Under the pieces are notes generated by a model, which was given only the letters and a program-made list of their open reading frames with translations, was not told where the DNA came from and ran no database searches. Shown here piece after piece: positions 11,468 through 26,400 of a DNA stretch of 64,000 nucleotides. Origin of the DNA: Nomia melanderi. Its lineage: Eukaryota; Arthropoda; Insecta; Hymenoptera; Halictidae. The first letter of the stretch is position 1, and every line of letters begins with the position of its first letter. Position numbers and translations under genes: made by a program. Where the stretch lies: NCBI RefSeq assembly GCF_051020985.1, contig NC_135010.1, forward strand, positions 2,788,001 through 2,852,000, given 5' to 3'.

Positions 11468-14400
11468 CTAGGAGAAAAATGCGGAAGGTGATTATTTATG
11501 GAACTTATACAGTAATGATCGCTTAAATTCCACAATTTGAGACTTCAGCAATAGAATTTAACCGAGCAGAAAATACAGGAGGAAGCTATTTCCTTCCAGT
11601 AACTGACTCGAGCACATCCTGACAAAGGCAGAGAATCGATACAGTGAGTGGAAGCGGGATAGATTCGCCGAAAATCAAGGGTTGAAACGCGGGACTTCAA
11701 AGCGATGCCGTACGCGTTAAATACAAACATGCAATAAAGAAAATTTCAATTGTAGTCATTTTAATATTACCTTCTCAAATGTAGTACCAGTGGATTTCTG
11801 AGATTATTATGATTAAAATGAGTCAAAACACGTTGGAAATCAGAGTAGCCTTACCGATTTAATGTAATTAATGGAATTAAAGGTTCATTTCCCCTAAATC
11901 TATAAAGCTAGACCGATTTACGTCGTGTTTGCACTTAGGTTAATGAGAAGAATCTCGATGTTCTATCGATACTATGACTGAGAAGGTAAGCTTGAAATGA
12001 CTGCAACTAAAATTTTCTTTATTGCATGTTTGTATTTGGTCCGTGCGGCATCACTTTGAAGTTCCGCGTTTCGACCTCCGATTTTTGGCGGACTGTGACT
12101 GTTCCCCGTGATCCGTCCACAATGTGTTAACATAAAAATACTACTCGCCTCTTGCGTTATCTCCATTGGCCATCAAGCTAAAAGTGGGCAAGAGCAAGGG
12201 GATTATTCCACTGACGAAGCTCGGGCAATCTCGACTTTCTATGCATGGTCATTAGTGGTCCACAGCAATAACAAAGGATGGAAGCGAGATCGGATGCGAC
12301 GGAGTGAGATGCAACTATAGAGAATTTTACTTTTTATCGTTACGTCTCACTTCATCGCATTCGGTCTCGTTTCTATCCCTTGATATTGACGCACGCCAAT
12401 AATGAGCATGCGTCAGAAGCCGAGTCGGCCCAAGTACCATGAGTGTCTCCTTGCCCCTGTCCACTTTTAGCTTGATGGCTGATGGAGCTAACGTAAGAGA
12501 TAAATAGTATTTTTATGTTAACACATTATGGACGGATCACGGGGATTCTCATGTTTTATATTCTAGAACTTGTGGCAATCACGAGAATTCTCGGCTTTTC
12601 ATTGTTGTTATTTATCCCTTCAATAGAAACATACCTAGTCAATGAGTACAGTTAGAAATAAAACTACTGGTTCTTAATGTGTTAACTTAGTAAACAAAGA
12701 AAGCAAGTCAATTCATTTTTCTGTTTTACTACAATTTTCAGTCAATTTTTAGTTCCTTATTATAATGTACCGTAAATAATAATAAACATAATTTAATCTT
12801 TGGAGCTTTTTAATGTTAACTATGTTCCATAAAGGTTTTATTTTTAGCTTTCAAATAGCGTTAAATTATCTGCAGTTATTTTTGATGATATATAAATCGG
12901 GTGATTTTACTGATTATTTTAAAGTTCTAATTTTGTTGTTTGAAAGGTTCTTTCTTAAAAAGCTTTTCAAGCATATAACTTATTTATTATAGCAATTTAT
13001 TGGGTATGTTATTGTCTGTATGAAACGTTTATGTTTGAGAAAATCAATAGTGAAACATAAGTGTTAAAATATTGGTAGACAACGAGATCTTCAAAGTAGA
13101 CGATGACGCGTCTTATCAATGTCAAGTTATGATGCGACGGAGCACATAGATTGTAAGATACAAGTGGAATAAATTTCGATAGGCTGGAAACACTCGTAGA
13201 TCACGTATGCCGGAACCATCGTTTAGTTCCGAATTTTATTGGAAGCCGATCGCTCGTTGTCTCCAGCAGACACCTAGGTGTCAACGTTTTATTGGCATTC
13301 GATACAAATTATGACCGTACCACGTCCGTAGCTGTGCTATATTGATTGTGCTGGAGTGTTTCCAAGGCCATCCAGCGAATGGGTCTGTTCTCGTTGTCGC
13401 CGAGACAATGGTAATCCTGAGGAAAGAGATCTCGCGCCAGAGCAGTGTCAGCTAATCGTACTCGAAGACTGCTTGGCTCGATTAGGCAATTTCGGGCAGC
13501 GATGTCCCTACAATCAACAATCGATTACATATAATAATACAATAATACAATAATAAGATAATATAATAATATAACAAAGTCTACATCTTTACATGTACTG
13601 AAAAAGATCAGTTAAAGGAAAAGAATGTTACTGTGATAAGAAATGTTGAATGTTATGTAAAAAGATATACAAGAGAACCTCGATTATCCGATTTAATTAG
13701 GCGACTTAGTCTATGTAAATAAAGACTTGAGAAGACATTTTTTAAAGCATGTTTACAAAATTCGATCGTATATATTTTATAATTTAAGAATCTATATTAT
13801 TAAGATGGTGGATACAATAACTGTTAGACTCTTGGAATTTAAATATTTCGTAATATTTATTGGATTTACTATGAAACAGTTATAATTTATTGCTAAGTAC
13901 AAAGAGTTCGTCATTAACATAACATTTTTAATTAAAAATCTCGTTAGGAAACTTCTACGAGACAATGCAAGGTCATAGATAGCAGAAGTTATGATAGAGA
14001 ATATTTGAAAACTTAATTGCGAAATTTTCTATAATTTATCCTTCATGTTTTTATGCTTTATGTATAAAAGGAAATTAATATTTATGAAAATAAAATATAT
14101 TGCATTGAGAAAGGATTGTTGCAAACAATAACAATTGTTTGAAAGATTAATGGAATTGAAATGATAATAAAACGATATGAATTTTGATGAAATTTACATT
14201 CATGATTATTTTTGGAAAAATATTTGATATGTAGTTTTTCATAGGCAATCATTTATGATGGAGAGTTATGAGCAGTACTCAAAGTTGTGTTAAAAGAATA
14301 TTTTTCGGAATATGTCGAAAATTAGAAGTTATACGATAAAAAAGTTATTCTCTTTTAAATTATGTACTTTGCAATTGGGAATTTTAATTTCACATAAAAG

Positions 14401-17400
14401 TTTGACAAAAAAAATCATTTGCTTACGCTACATATTAAAAATTTGAACTTTTCTTGCAATTTTTCCTGCTAAATGTTAATTGATTTTCATACAACTTTGT
14501 TAGTGTAATTTATGAATCAAAAGAAATTGAACATGCTTTCAGAATTTTTTATTTTTCACCATGTAACAATAATCACTATATTTTTTGTTTTCCCCATTTC
14601 CAGATAAAAAGTTATAATTATAAGCATTTATTATGGACACTATCTTTCATATAAATTTCATCAAAATTGGTCATGCATTGTCTCGTAAAGTGTAAATATC
14701 TTTCTCTATTTAGCGATTAAAAAGTTTTTCATTTCTTGCTGAACCCCTTTAACTCTCGTGTATATTGTAAGGCCTTTGATACTTTTACAATAATGTGTAA
14801 AATACTGTTATTACTTTCAAAATTTTTAGGGACATTCAATCATCAATCATCAATTCGACATCCTGAGATCAGAACACAAAATAAGAAATATGTTTTTTGA
14901 AATGTGTTTTTTTATTATTTTAATTATATTAAAATTCTAACCGTAGAATATCGAAAATATCAACGAAATAGTAGTAATACATTGAATAAAACTTAAATAT
15001 CAAGAAGTTAATGCTTAAGATGTATTATTTAATCCCTTCTGCTAAAATGACGAATCTGATTCATGAGCTTTTTACGCCAATGTAAACAATTATGAGCTAC
15101 ACTTGCCAGTACGTAATGTAAAACTCAGTAGTGGAATTATTTGATGATAAATTGTCAGTGTAGAAATCATTATTTCGGAAGGAAACATTAAATATCGTAA
15201 ACAATATGTAAAAATGGTACTAATAATATTGAATTCCATAAGAATCAACAATTAGATGAGAAATAATTTAACATTTTATTAATCGAACAGGGCAATCTCC
15301 CATTTCTTTTACGCATCTCGAACGTTGCCTTTTGACTTCTATACTTTCTGTTTCCTTTTTTTCCTATCGTTTGTATAGTTAAGTTGTAGAAATTAAAATA
15401 TTAATAATAATATTTATTTGAGAAAGTTGCTACACGCTTGTGAAAAATATGTAATCAGTAAGGTGATAATTGTGCAAGAAATAGTGTTTGTGGTGATACA
15501 ATTTCACTTGTTCAAAAATCTGTACGACTAATTGTGAAATAAATATTACTGCCCAGTAATAACCAACTTAAACTGCTTATGCAAGAAAACTGTACGTTTC
15601 TAAATTATTCACTGTTCTACAAAATTAAAAACCATTAAATTGTCTGCCCGTGCAACATCACCTGCAAATACATTGCAGCAAAAGGGGTTAAACAAAATTT
15701 TCGCGAACTTATTCAGTTTCGCAACAGTAAGTTAGAGTAACAGATGCAATTACCTGTGTAAAAGCCCCCGACCGTGCATGAACGCCCCCGCCCTGGCAAC
15801 CTGCGCGCCAACATGCACCAGATCCCTGGTCACAGGATGATGATTCCCGTCGGTAAGGTATAACTTTAAATTCAGCTCGCCCGGCGTACTGGTGTACGCC
15901 AACAACGGGCAAGAACTATCCAAGCAGGCGGCTGCGAGCGACGCTATGTTTGCATGCATTAATCCAGCCAACTGGGAACCCTCTACCACCAGCAAAGACG
16001 CCTGATAAGCGGACGCCACTTCTAAAAGTTCAAAGTTTTCGCATTAGTTGGACGCGCCATCAATTCTTCATAACGCTTTGACGCTTTAAAACTCAAGGCA
16101 GGTGTGCTTGAAACTGTTCAAAGTTTCTAAACGATTGTAAGCTTCAGGCACAATCTGTTTCTTTTGATGAACGAACATTTGGCGACCGTTACTTTGGCTT
16201 GCATTTATTAAAATTTTAAATAGCTATGTTACTTGTCGTCAACGCGGTATTGGGCAAGATATTAATGTTTTGTTATTAATTATTAATAATTAATATTTTA
16301 TTATATTTAGACATAATAAGACTGTTTCTTTTTTTTAGTATTTTTGTGCCTCTTAGAAGAAGAACGCAGACTTTCTTCTTAGACACAATAGGCTACGTAT
16401 ACTTGGTTTGGAAAGCTAAATGCTCTTAAGTCTAGTTTAAACATTCATTTTTTTGAATTCTGTGAAGTCTTACGTAGTTCATCAATTAACCGTTCTACTT
16501 ATGTGCGTAGAGTGCGCTTGAGTAAGAGGACATTTTGACAGTATCGGTAATACAGATCATAGACAAAAAATTCTATTTTATGTTTGGTTTACAAGTAATC
16601 TTAAATTTGTAAAAGTCTTTACTCCATAAATAGCCTATGTCGTAGTCAACGTATATTTCAAAGGATTTTTTAGTCGTGCGCAGTACAAAACTCTTGAAAT
16701 ATGAAATTCTTTGCCTAGATTAATCTATTTCATTTTTCGTTTGTGTTATTGTTTCGAATATCAACGGTTGGTACAAGACTTCCTACTTTATCGTGAACAG
16801 TTACTGCAGAGTTCACAGTGTTTTTATTGTAATAAACATGTAATTACTTTATTTATCTTACAAAAATTTTAGTATATGTGTTGTTTATGAAGTATAATAC
16901 TTATAAACATTTTGAATGACAGATATATATTCTAAACACAATTTTTATGAGCAGTTTTCCAATTATAATGTTTTCAAGCTAGATGATTAAACACATTGTT
17001 GTTTATTTTGTTATTAAATAAGATAAGGAGGAAAAATTATATGTGTTTTTTTATAACGACGAACGATAGTTCTGTAATTTATCATGTAATTAAAAACTTA
17101 TACACTTCTTTTGAGAAAAGTATAATTAATTTATATCTACAGTGAAATAAAAAATAAGAAAATTTTTGTAGACCAAAAGAAGTATTTACTATCAAGGTAT
17201 TAACTCCTCACACATGATAGTCTTAACTTAACATCATTGTAATTAAATTTCTAGAGCTTCATCGCTCAGACTTAACTACAAAATTTGCAAACCACGTTTC
17301 AAAACTTGTGAAACAGGAGCTACACAATTAGACTATGCATACTTATGCAAATCTATGTATAAAACTTCACAGATAAATTCAAACAAATGTAAACAAAATG

Positions 17401-20400
17401 TAATTTTCTCCACGAAGAAAGGAAACCGTGCAGAAAATTTCCGTAAATTAAACATCCACAATACAAAATTTTAGTTATATTTTACAAAATTCTGTATATT
17501 TTTACATCTTTCATAAACCTGTACGTCACGCGCCCGCAATTTTTCATGGTCTATTTACACCGTGTTGTTTCGCTTACCATAATATCATACTCCATACGTA
17601 CATTCGTATGCATACTGACATAAAATCCGTAGCCCGTTGATCCGCGTAACTCGTTAAACGCGACGGTAAACACTTGCTAATGTAATATTAATACCTGTCA
17701 CTGTTTTAATGATGACTTCCTGTTCACGACCAGCCAACTCAAGAGTGCCTTTGTAAACGCGGCCGAACGTGCCCTCCTGCACCAGATTGCGACAGTAAAG
17801 CGCGGACCTGGACACAGCCAGCGCTCTGGCCTTCTCGCAGGGATCGTTCGTCTGCAAATTAACAAGGTGGAAACGACACGGATATTAAACCCGGTGTTCA
17901 CAAACATCAAAGGGATTCCTAAACAATTCGCGGCCGTTCCACGGCTTTCGATAGTCCCATCCGGGATGCATAATTCATCACCGAACAAAATCCCTTCGCG
18001 TGCTGGCGGCAGAGACGAAGGGGATAGCGGAGGGACTCATTAAAAAAGCATTTGTCGCCTGTAACGAAACGCGAATAAGATCGCGGAGCTTCCGAAGGAC
18101 AGGCAAGAAGAAACCAAGTAAGGAAGGACAATCCCTCGGCTTCGTGTCCGTCGTTATATCGTCGTTCCCATCGCGCGTTTCCCTTTGTTCGCCGACAGTT
18201 TTCCCGCTCTCGGGGGTTCTTGCGTCACGAAGCCCAGGAAAGCTGCAAAGCGGCGCGACTACGCGGCGAGCAGGCCCGGGAGGGTGGCCGGTTATTCATT
18301 AATTTCAATTTTCCGGAGTTTTGCCTCCGGCCCCTCCCATTCCATTTGCGCGCGCTTAGGCGTACGCGTTCGGGGCTCTCTGTGCGTGTTTCCGCGACCC
18401 GTGCACGCATGACCGCGGGGCCGTCGAGGGGGAAAAATAGGAGCAAAAAGGGTGAAGAGGGAGAGAGACGGGAAGGTGGAAGACAGTCGAAAACCAGCTC
18501 GGAACGTATTAGCATGGCGCAAATTACTGGACGATGTATTGGATTTGGAAAGGGTATGATGACAGTGTTGGCAGGGAAAGGGATGAAGAGGATGGAACTC
18601 TGCGGAGTTGACCGTCATTTGGCGGAACTCGGGGCGCGAATGGACACGATCCAATAGTTTTATATTGAAACGCGAGGGGTGTTTGATATGTAAGGACGCC
18701 GGTGTGATGAACGGCTGAACGAAGTGAATTTGGGAAAATTTTTATTTGAAAGCTTTTTCACCTTTTGCATTACAGCAACGTCTCAGACCCGTGGTGAAGA
18801 TTTTAATTTATTAATTGTGGAATTTAGTTTTAAAAATGTCTCGTTTTGCACGCGATAAAATCAGAACATGAAGTGTGTACTCATCTAACGCAAAAGGAAT
18901 GCTAAGGTACATTTTAATGAAAAACTGAAGCAAACAAACAAGAATTATATGTTCATTTGAAAAAATAATGAATTCATGGTTGAAAGAATTATTTTATTGC
19001 AAACCTTAAGATAACGTATATACTCGTCGAACACCATTAACTGCTTAAAGAGAATCTAAGAGGGATAAATATTATTCTTTTGTTATGAATAATTATTTTT
19101 TGAAGTATATACGTAGATACGCCTAAAATTGTTGCTTTTTTAATAAATTATTAATGGTAAAGTAGTTGTATCGATTATAGCTGAGAAGTAAATCATAAGG
19201 CAAGGTGTTAAGTTCATTGTTGAAGGGGTTGGTGTCTATTCTCTTTAAAATTATATTTTAGTGAATTTAAAGTAGCTTTTCTTAGAAATGTCAATTCCTT
19301 AAAATGATTAAACCAGCAATCATTGATTATTTCTTTTTATTAATAAAATTATTGTTTTTTTATTTAACAGGTATTTTTAAGTATTTGCATTTTAAATTCG
19401 TGGAGTGTTTCTCTTTAAACGTTTCGGTTTGACAACAGGTAGAAAATAAATAAGTACTAAATTATGTCTTTTATAGACATTTTTCCATACATTTCCCTTT
19501 TAAATAATTAATATGGCATACAGAGATTCGTTGAGTTGAGGTACTTCAATTTATTTAATGATTTTTTTTTATATTTGTTTTATTTATTGCTGACAAAGTA
19601 TATTTTATTTGGCAAAGGAAAGTTCACTGTGAAAGAGAATTGCATTTATGTTTAAAAAACACGTTTTGTAGCATTTGGAATTAGAGTTAACTGCTTTTGA
19701 ACTCTTGCAGTTGCATTTAAATAGATGTCAGCGTAGTGGACACGTGTACAAGGTCTGTTTAATTATAATTACCAATCACAAAATTCAGCTGAATCGTGTG
19801 TCACAAACTGACAAAATGTACAATACGTTGCTTTTGTATTTATATTGCTTTTTGGTAAAAGTATTGAGTACTAATTAATGAATATGTAACAAATTTGGAA
19901 ATTCTTCAAATAATTTTAATATTCGAAGAATTGCAATTACAATTTTATAAAATTTAATTACGATTCTAGGAATTAAATCAATTTGATTATCGAAATCCAA
20001 ATTAATCTATTGACTTCTATCATATTTCTATTGATTTGTTTTAATTTAGTTTTCATCGTAATTTTTAATTATTTTATACATAGTCCTATAGTTTCTTGCT
20101 ATTCAGCTAGAGATCAGTGATTAAAGAAGATTTTAAAAGTGTTTTATACAAATTAAATAAAGAATCGATAGTAATTCGTTAATGTTACATATAAAGCAAA
20201 GTAAATAATTTAGAAAACAGGTATAAAAGAAATTAAAGAGCCAATTAAGTATATTGAGCGGGTTACCCTGTTTTTATTATTATTACGCTTTAGAATCATA
20301 AATTTAAAGAGAAATAATGCGATCACTTTTTGCAATCAATTATTCTTTCAATTATAGATTGCCTCTTCAAAAGCACTTGATATTATCATGTTAAAATTTA

Positions 20401-23400
20401 ATATGGCTTCAATAAAACTATTGCTGACATTTGTTTTACTTTTTAAAACGGCAGAAGTGTTGCACTTGGTTGATTCTCGATACGCTCAACTGCGAATCAG
20501 CAATAATAATGCAAACAGCAGTTCATCTCCTTTCTAATTTTGTATACATAAACTTGTTGTGTGTAGTTTCGCATTCGTAGCTCGGCGCTTTCGACAAATT
20601 TAAATTGTCTCATCACGTTTTCATTAACAAACGAATAAGGGAGAAAAGAAGGCGATAAGCAACACAGGATTCTAGTGCAGTGGAAATGGACAGAGGGAGA
20701 ACGAGAAAGCGAAATCAACGAACGGACGGAACACGTCGATGAAAGGCGGAAATAAAGAGAGAGAAAGAGGATTAAATTGGAAATAGACTTGTTTTTGGAC
20801 GCGAAATTTTAATAGCTGCCTTACCGACACCCGCGTTGTTATAATAAAGGTCAACGTGACGTATCCACAAAGAGTTTCACTTAAATTGAATATCTAACGT
20901 TTTGTAAGTATCACTGAAGATTTGAGACGATGACTAATTATAAGAGATGTCTATGTAATTTCAATAATGTCATTTTTAACGTTGGTTCAAGGTCACCGTT
21001 ATCTATTTGTTATGCCGATATCAGCTTTATATAATTAAGAGAGAATAATAAATATGGTATTTTAAAGACCTAATAAAGTACACTAAATAAAATTGTAAAA
21101 TAAATTCAAATAAATCAAATAAATAAAGAACATTGAGAGTAGCAAATTAATTGTTCACGTGTACCTATATATTATAAATAACATTGACTTTCATTAAATT
21201 GTTCTAAAAATCTTTACCACGGATTTCATTCGTTATTACACGGCAAAAAGTGAAAGAAGATATCTTTCTGAATACAATTTCCAGGAAAAGAGTTAACCAT
21301 ACACATGCTTTTTTAACACGTAGATACCTTATTCATCGATTCATTGCACTTCATAAAATAAATTGCCGTAGGACGATAAAATTAAGCCTTTTCTATACTT
21401 ACAGGCAACGTGTATAATTGGGAGCATGCATTGCTATTAGTCGACGAGAAAAAAGAAAGCATAACGGGTTCGCGATTGCCGCGGTAAATGAATGGGGAAC
21501 GGAATTGAACCGTCGTCCGAACGTTTTTTGTTGTAATGAATGTAGACTGACGAATCGCTTTTATACAATCACAATCGGGCTATTGATTTAACGGCGCCGC
21601 GAGCGAACTTTTTTGCTAGATGCGCACGTAGCGGCAATTCGTTTTATTTAGTGGGAGGATATCGTCAAACATCGCCGCGCCGTTTGTTTTTCGCGACGGT
21701 GAGCACTTTTAATGCTTTATTCCTAGAAAACCGGACTCCTCGCGCCGAGGACAAGGTTTCCATATAGATCCAGAAATTTATAACAGATTTTTCAATTGAA
21801 TACATTTACATCGCGAGGAAGTATGAAGAAAAAGGTCCTTATCATCAATTTTTAAAACTTTTATTTAACCCTAATCGTACCATGTGTTTTAATAACGAAT
21901 CATACCACAATGTGACTCTCAGTCACTTATGAGAATAAAAGGAACGATTAAAATGTTATTGTTTTTGTTTATAGAGCCTAAATTTTAAAAGTCCCAAAAA
22001 ACTTTTGGAAATTCAATATGAAATAATCAAAAAATTAAGTAAAAATTTCAAATGTGACTCAGAGTCACATCGTGGTTCGATTACGGTTAATACTAGGTTT
22101 ACGGACATTTATTGTATATTTTATTCTACGGCTCCTAGCAAAATGTTCGTTCCTTCGGATTTTGGAAATTAGAAATTTAAAAATAGATAATTGAAGTACA
22201 TATTAGTATAATTGCCTCAATCAAAGCCGACGTAAACATATACTAAATAATGTTTATTAAATTCAATACGCGTCAAACTGACGCGCTCCATAAACCTAGT
22301 GTTAACTAGAAAAATTAAAAGTAAAAAGAACTTTATATTTCAGCATTTTGTAATAGAAAAATAGAGAAAATAATATAAAATGATATTTCAAATGTAATGA
22401 AACGTGCATAAGAAAGAATGAATCGCAGAGATGTGGTATTGATGTTGATCTCTTCTGATAATGATCAACAAAATTGAGTGTGTATATATATATGCTCCGG
22501 TGATAGTGACCAGGAAAATTGAGCGTATATATACATTAATGATGCAAATGGGTTAATTGAACCGAATCAAATCGTTCACGACGAAAGATGCTATCTGGGA
22601 AAGTGGATTTGATTTAATGAAAAAAATGAATTCAGGTAGATTGGGTCAGATAGGTAAATACATAGAGTTGGCGTGTCTACTTGAGATTTCATAGCTAACG
22701 GTAAATGTCAGCATGTGGTGATTTTATATGATTCAATATATCAAATCGTCGACTGAAATTTATAAACTTTATTTGTTAAATGTTTACGACATTTTTTATT
22801 GATTTCACTGCTCGAATACGTATTCTGATTGATTATTTTTGAATCCCAAATTTTGAGACTTAAATAAACGAACATCAATTGTTCTAGGAATAGTAGAATA
22901 AACTAAAAAATAAATGTTTGTAAACCTAATTTTTGTAAACCTGGTGTGTTAACCTAGTGTAAATTATTTGTTGTTTGATAAATTCGTGACATGAGTAATT
23001 TTCTTCTTCTGTTGTCTCCGTGTAATGTTAACATTCAAATATCTTTTAAATTAACAGTCTTTTTTATATAAATATATAGTTTAATGTTTTGTTAACACTT
23101 ATATCAATTAATTTATTAGAATCTAAACGATTCTACATAAAGAAACACATGTAATTTTTTGTATCTTGTATGCGTTCATCTGTAACAAAATTACATGTGT
23201 CCAAATTATGTCCTCGTGATATCAAATAACTTTAATTTTTACACCAAATGTTTAATTTACTATATATGAATACTTGTAAGATTGATTAGGCAAGTTTTAT
23301 TGAATCGATGTAGGTTTGAATTTGTTCAAGAGTCAAATTAAATTTTTTTGGAAACGAAGTTAACTATGAAATAACTTTCTTTTCATTTACCATGATTTTT

Positions 23401-26400
23401 ATAACCGTTACATAAAGAATCGTATAGGTTATTTAAACATTCAACAGTTTCCTTGTAAATCATAAGTATACAGAACAAATGAAGAAGAAAAATGTTTTGA
23501 CTGTTTTTTATAAACATTATAATAGCATATGTAAAATTTTTACATACTTATATTTGCAGTATCTTTAATGGATTAAAAGTGACTTTTAATTTAACTAAAT
23601 ACATTTCTCAATGTTAATAATTATGTTTTTATGTTGTTGTCAAAAGCTCATTCATTGGATTAATAAATTTATTTGTGCAAATTACAGTTGATTCAATTAC
23701 TTAGAAATAACCAATTATAAATTTCAGTGTACTATGATAGTGACTTACTTGCAGTGTCCGTGAGTATTCCATGATAATGAATATTAAATTCACAGAGTTG
23801 CAAGTTACTTTCTTGTGAATGGAACCTACATTGAACAGCCTACGTTGCCTTATGAATAAGAAATAATAGTAACTACCATAGTACAAGATATTAGAACTGT
23901 TTTTTTCTAATTTTAATCATATTGGATCTTCAAGACCACCACACATTTACACATACTTATAGATCTCCCGACATGTACTTCCATATGGTACAAGAAAATA
24001 TGTAATACACTTTTTTAAATTGAAGATCATCTGTGTTTTTTTTAAACATTATAAAAATAAAGTATTTATATGTGTTATTATATTCATTGGAAATACCAAT
24101 GCAATTTTTGTTTCTTTTATTCTTTTTATATTTAATATTCATACAATTGCTTCGACAAGTGGGTTAACATTTTTTTCAAACCACCCCAATGAAATAATTA
24201 AAATTTCGATATAAACATATAAACATGTTCGTAATCCACATGAAATATTATTATACGCATCAACGTACGAGAATATAAAATTCTTAATAACAATATACGA
24301 AAATATGTTTCATTTGATGTGAACATATTTTTCTTGAAGAATTTAATATAAAATTAAAAAAGATATTCAATTATTATTTACTTAATGTAACATTAAAAAT
24401 TTGTTTGAATAAAACATCTGTGTCAAGTGGAAATATGTACTTTTCTCCAGCCCAAGAGAACAAGGATGAAAATTATTCAAAGAACTGAGAAGTTAATTTT
24501 CCGGGTATGAGGTTTATCTAGAAAGACGTTCTCAAAACAGCAAGGAATTTGCAACTAAAATGCATATAGTACGAAGCTATGCATATTAAAAACATACCGT
24601 CCATTTCCGTAAACTGTTCTGGCAGAGGAATGGGCAAACGGTGGCGCGCGTCTATCGAGAAAATCGGGAAGAAAACGGGGTTTGTTCCTGTGCCGAAGGC
24701 TTCCGGTAGACGGGGATGGTAATGACTTCTTCAGCAATGGGATCTCAAGCGTATCATTTTACAAAAGGGATAAGACGTTGCCGGATTACATGACTGGGTG
24801 AGTTTCAAAGACCGGTGAATACGTTTTTCCTAAAATTCGTGGGTCCGTGTCCACCGAATATTTTAACCTTTATCTTAGCAGCCAAAATGTTTATGTTTCT
24901 ACAAAGTTTAGTGCTACAGTATTTTCGCATGAAGTTTTTTATTCTGAAAGCAAAAATCAACGTAGAAGTATTTACAGAATTTTGATCAGTGAATTTTGTT
25001 AAATTTTCACAGAGACGTGACAAATTAGTGTAGAAAAAGATATAAAAATAGGTAAGGTAAGGCTGCTTAACCATTTAATTACGTTTGAAGAGTACACACT
25101 TCATTTTTTGATTTTATTATACGCGAAACGATAGATTTTTGAAACTAAATTCCACAGTGAACAGGTTAAGCAGTACCCCAAGTAGCAGCACAAAGAAGAA
25201 GAATGTATAAATTATAAGATATATTAAATAAACAAAAAATGGTTGCTTCATTCAAAACTTTAGTGAACATTAGTACTATTTATTTTAACAGAGTGCGAAA
25301 TTCCAATGCTCTTACATATAATGAACATATCTTAATATATTAAGATCAGTATTTTATTTCAATATTTCATATATTGATATATCATACAAAATTTCATATT
25401 ACATATCAAACTTTATAATTTTGCTGTATTAAATCAAATAACAACTGGGAATCGTCTCTCGAATGGAAAGGGTTAAGAGTTAACCACTGAGAATTAATCC
25501 GTTCAATAACAGCTCCGACTACAATCAGCTTCCACGTAAAGAGCTGTATGTATGTAGATACTATCGTCATCTATATGCCGACATTTGCTTGTCTGTATTA
25601 TTACATCGTGAAATAAAAAGAAATTTTCATTTGTTACAACAGAAAAACTATATAGTAAAATCATCAATAGAAATTATTAGGTGAGTTTAACAGTACAATA
25701 TCAGATAACTTTGTTAAAGTTTACATCTTTTCAGAAGGATTGGAAAGACATACCACGTGCGTCGAGATGATTTTGTTCTTAAATTGCCAATGATGTTTTA
25801 CATACGTCACTGGTCTTGTCGTATTACACACACTAGACTGTTTTAAAATATATCACTCTATACAAAATTGTAAATAAACAAAATTTGTGTACAGATCTAA
25901 AAATAGCTAAAAACAAAGTTCTTCGTTCAAGATTTTGCGAAATCATTGAATTAATTGTCAGCGTAAGAAGTTAATAGTTCCATTTTAAAATTGTATCGTA
26001 TAAAATTCCTGATCAAAAAATTAGAGCCATTATAATTTTTAACATTTTTCGCGATAATCATAATATTGGAAGTTCATAGAAGGTAATTTAATAACAATTT
26101 AAACTAACTTGACGGGAAATCGCACATAAATTGAGGAGAGAGGTTAAAGATTTGTACAGAAAGCTCATTTGTGGTAAATAAGAATTAAAAATCAATTCCT
26201 CCAGCAAATATGTAAATTTCCTAGCACAACTATTTCAGAAGCATTCTGTATTAGAATAAAAGAATAAAAGAAATTAATATTAATAGGATAAAAAAGGTTA
26301 TGATTTTGAAATAATATTTAAAATAAGTTTAAACATAATTCAAACATTTAACTTTAAAATTTCGTTACATTTTAAGCTAAATACGGATAGAGAATTTAAA

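Larger units (their letters stand above)
11468..13320 (-). other. Receptor intron between kinase exons 3 and 4
   Basis: A 1.85-kb GT-AG intron holding the large hairpin at 12104-12544 and an overlapping TTAA MITE. Otherwise it is AT-rich with nothing recognisable. Confidence 0.85.

Noticed and set aside
18220..18657. 145-codon frame with partners on the other strand
   Set aside because: GC-rich island with many frames open at once; Arg and Ser rich with no motif.
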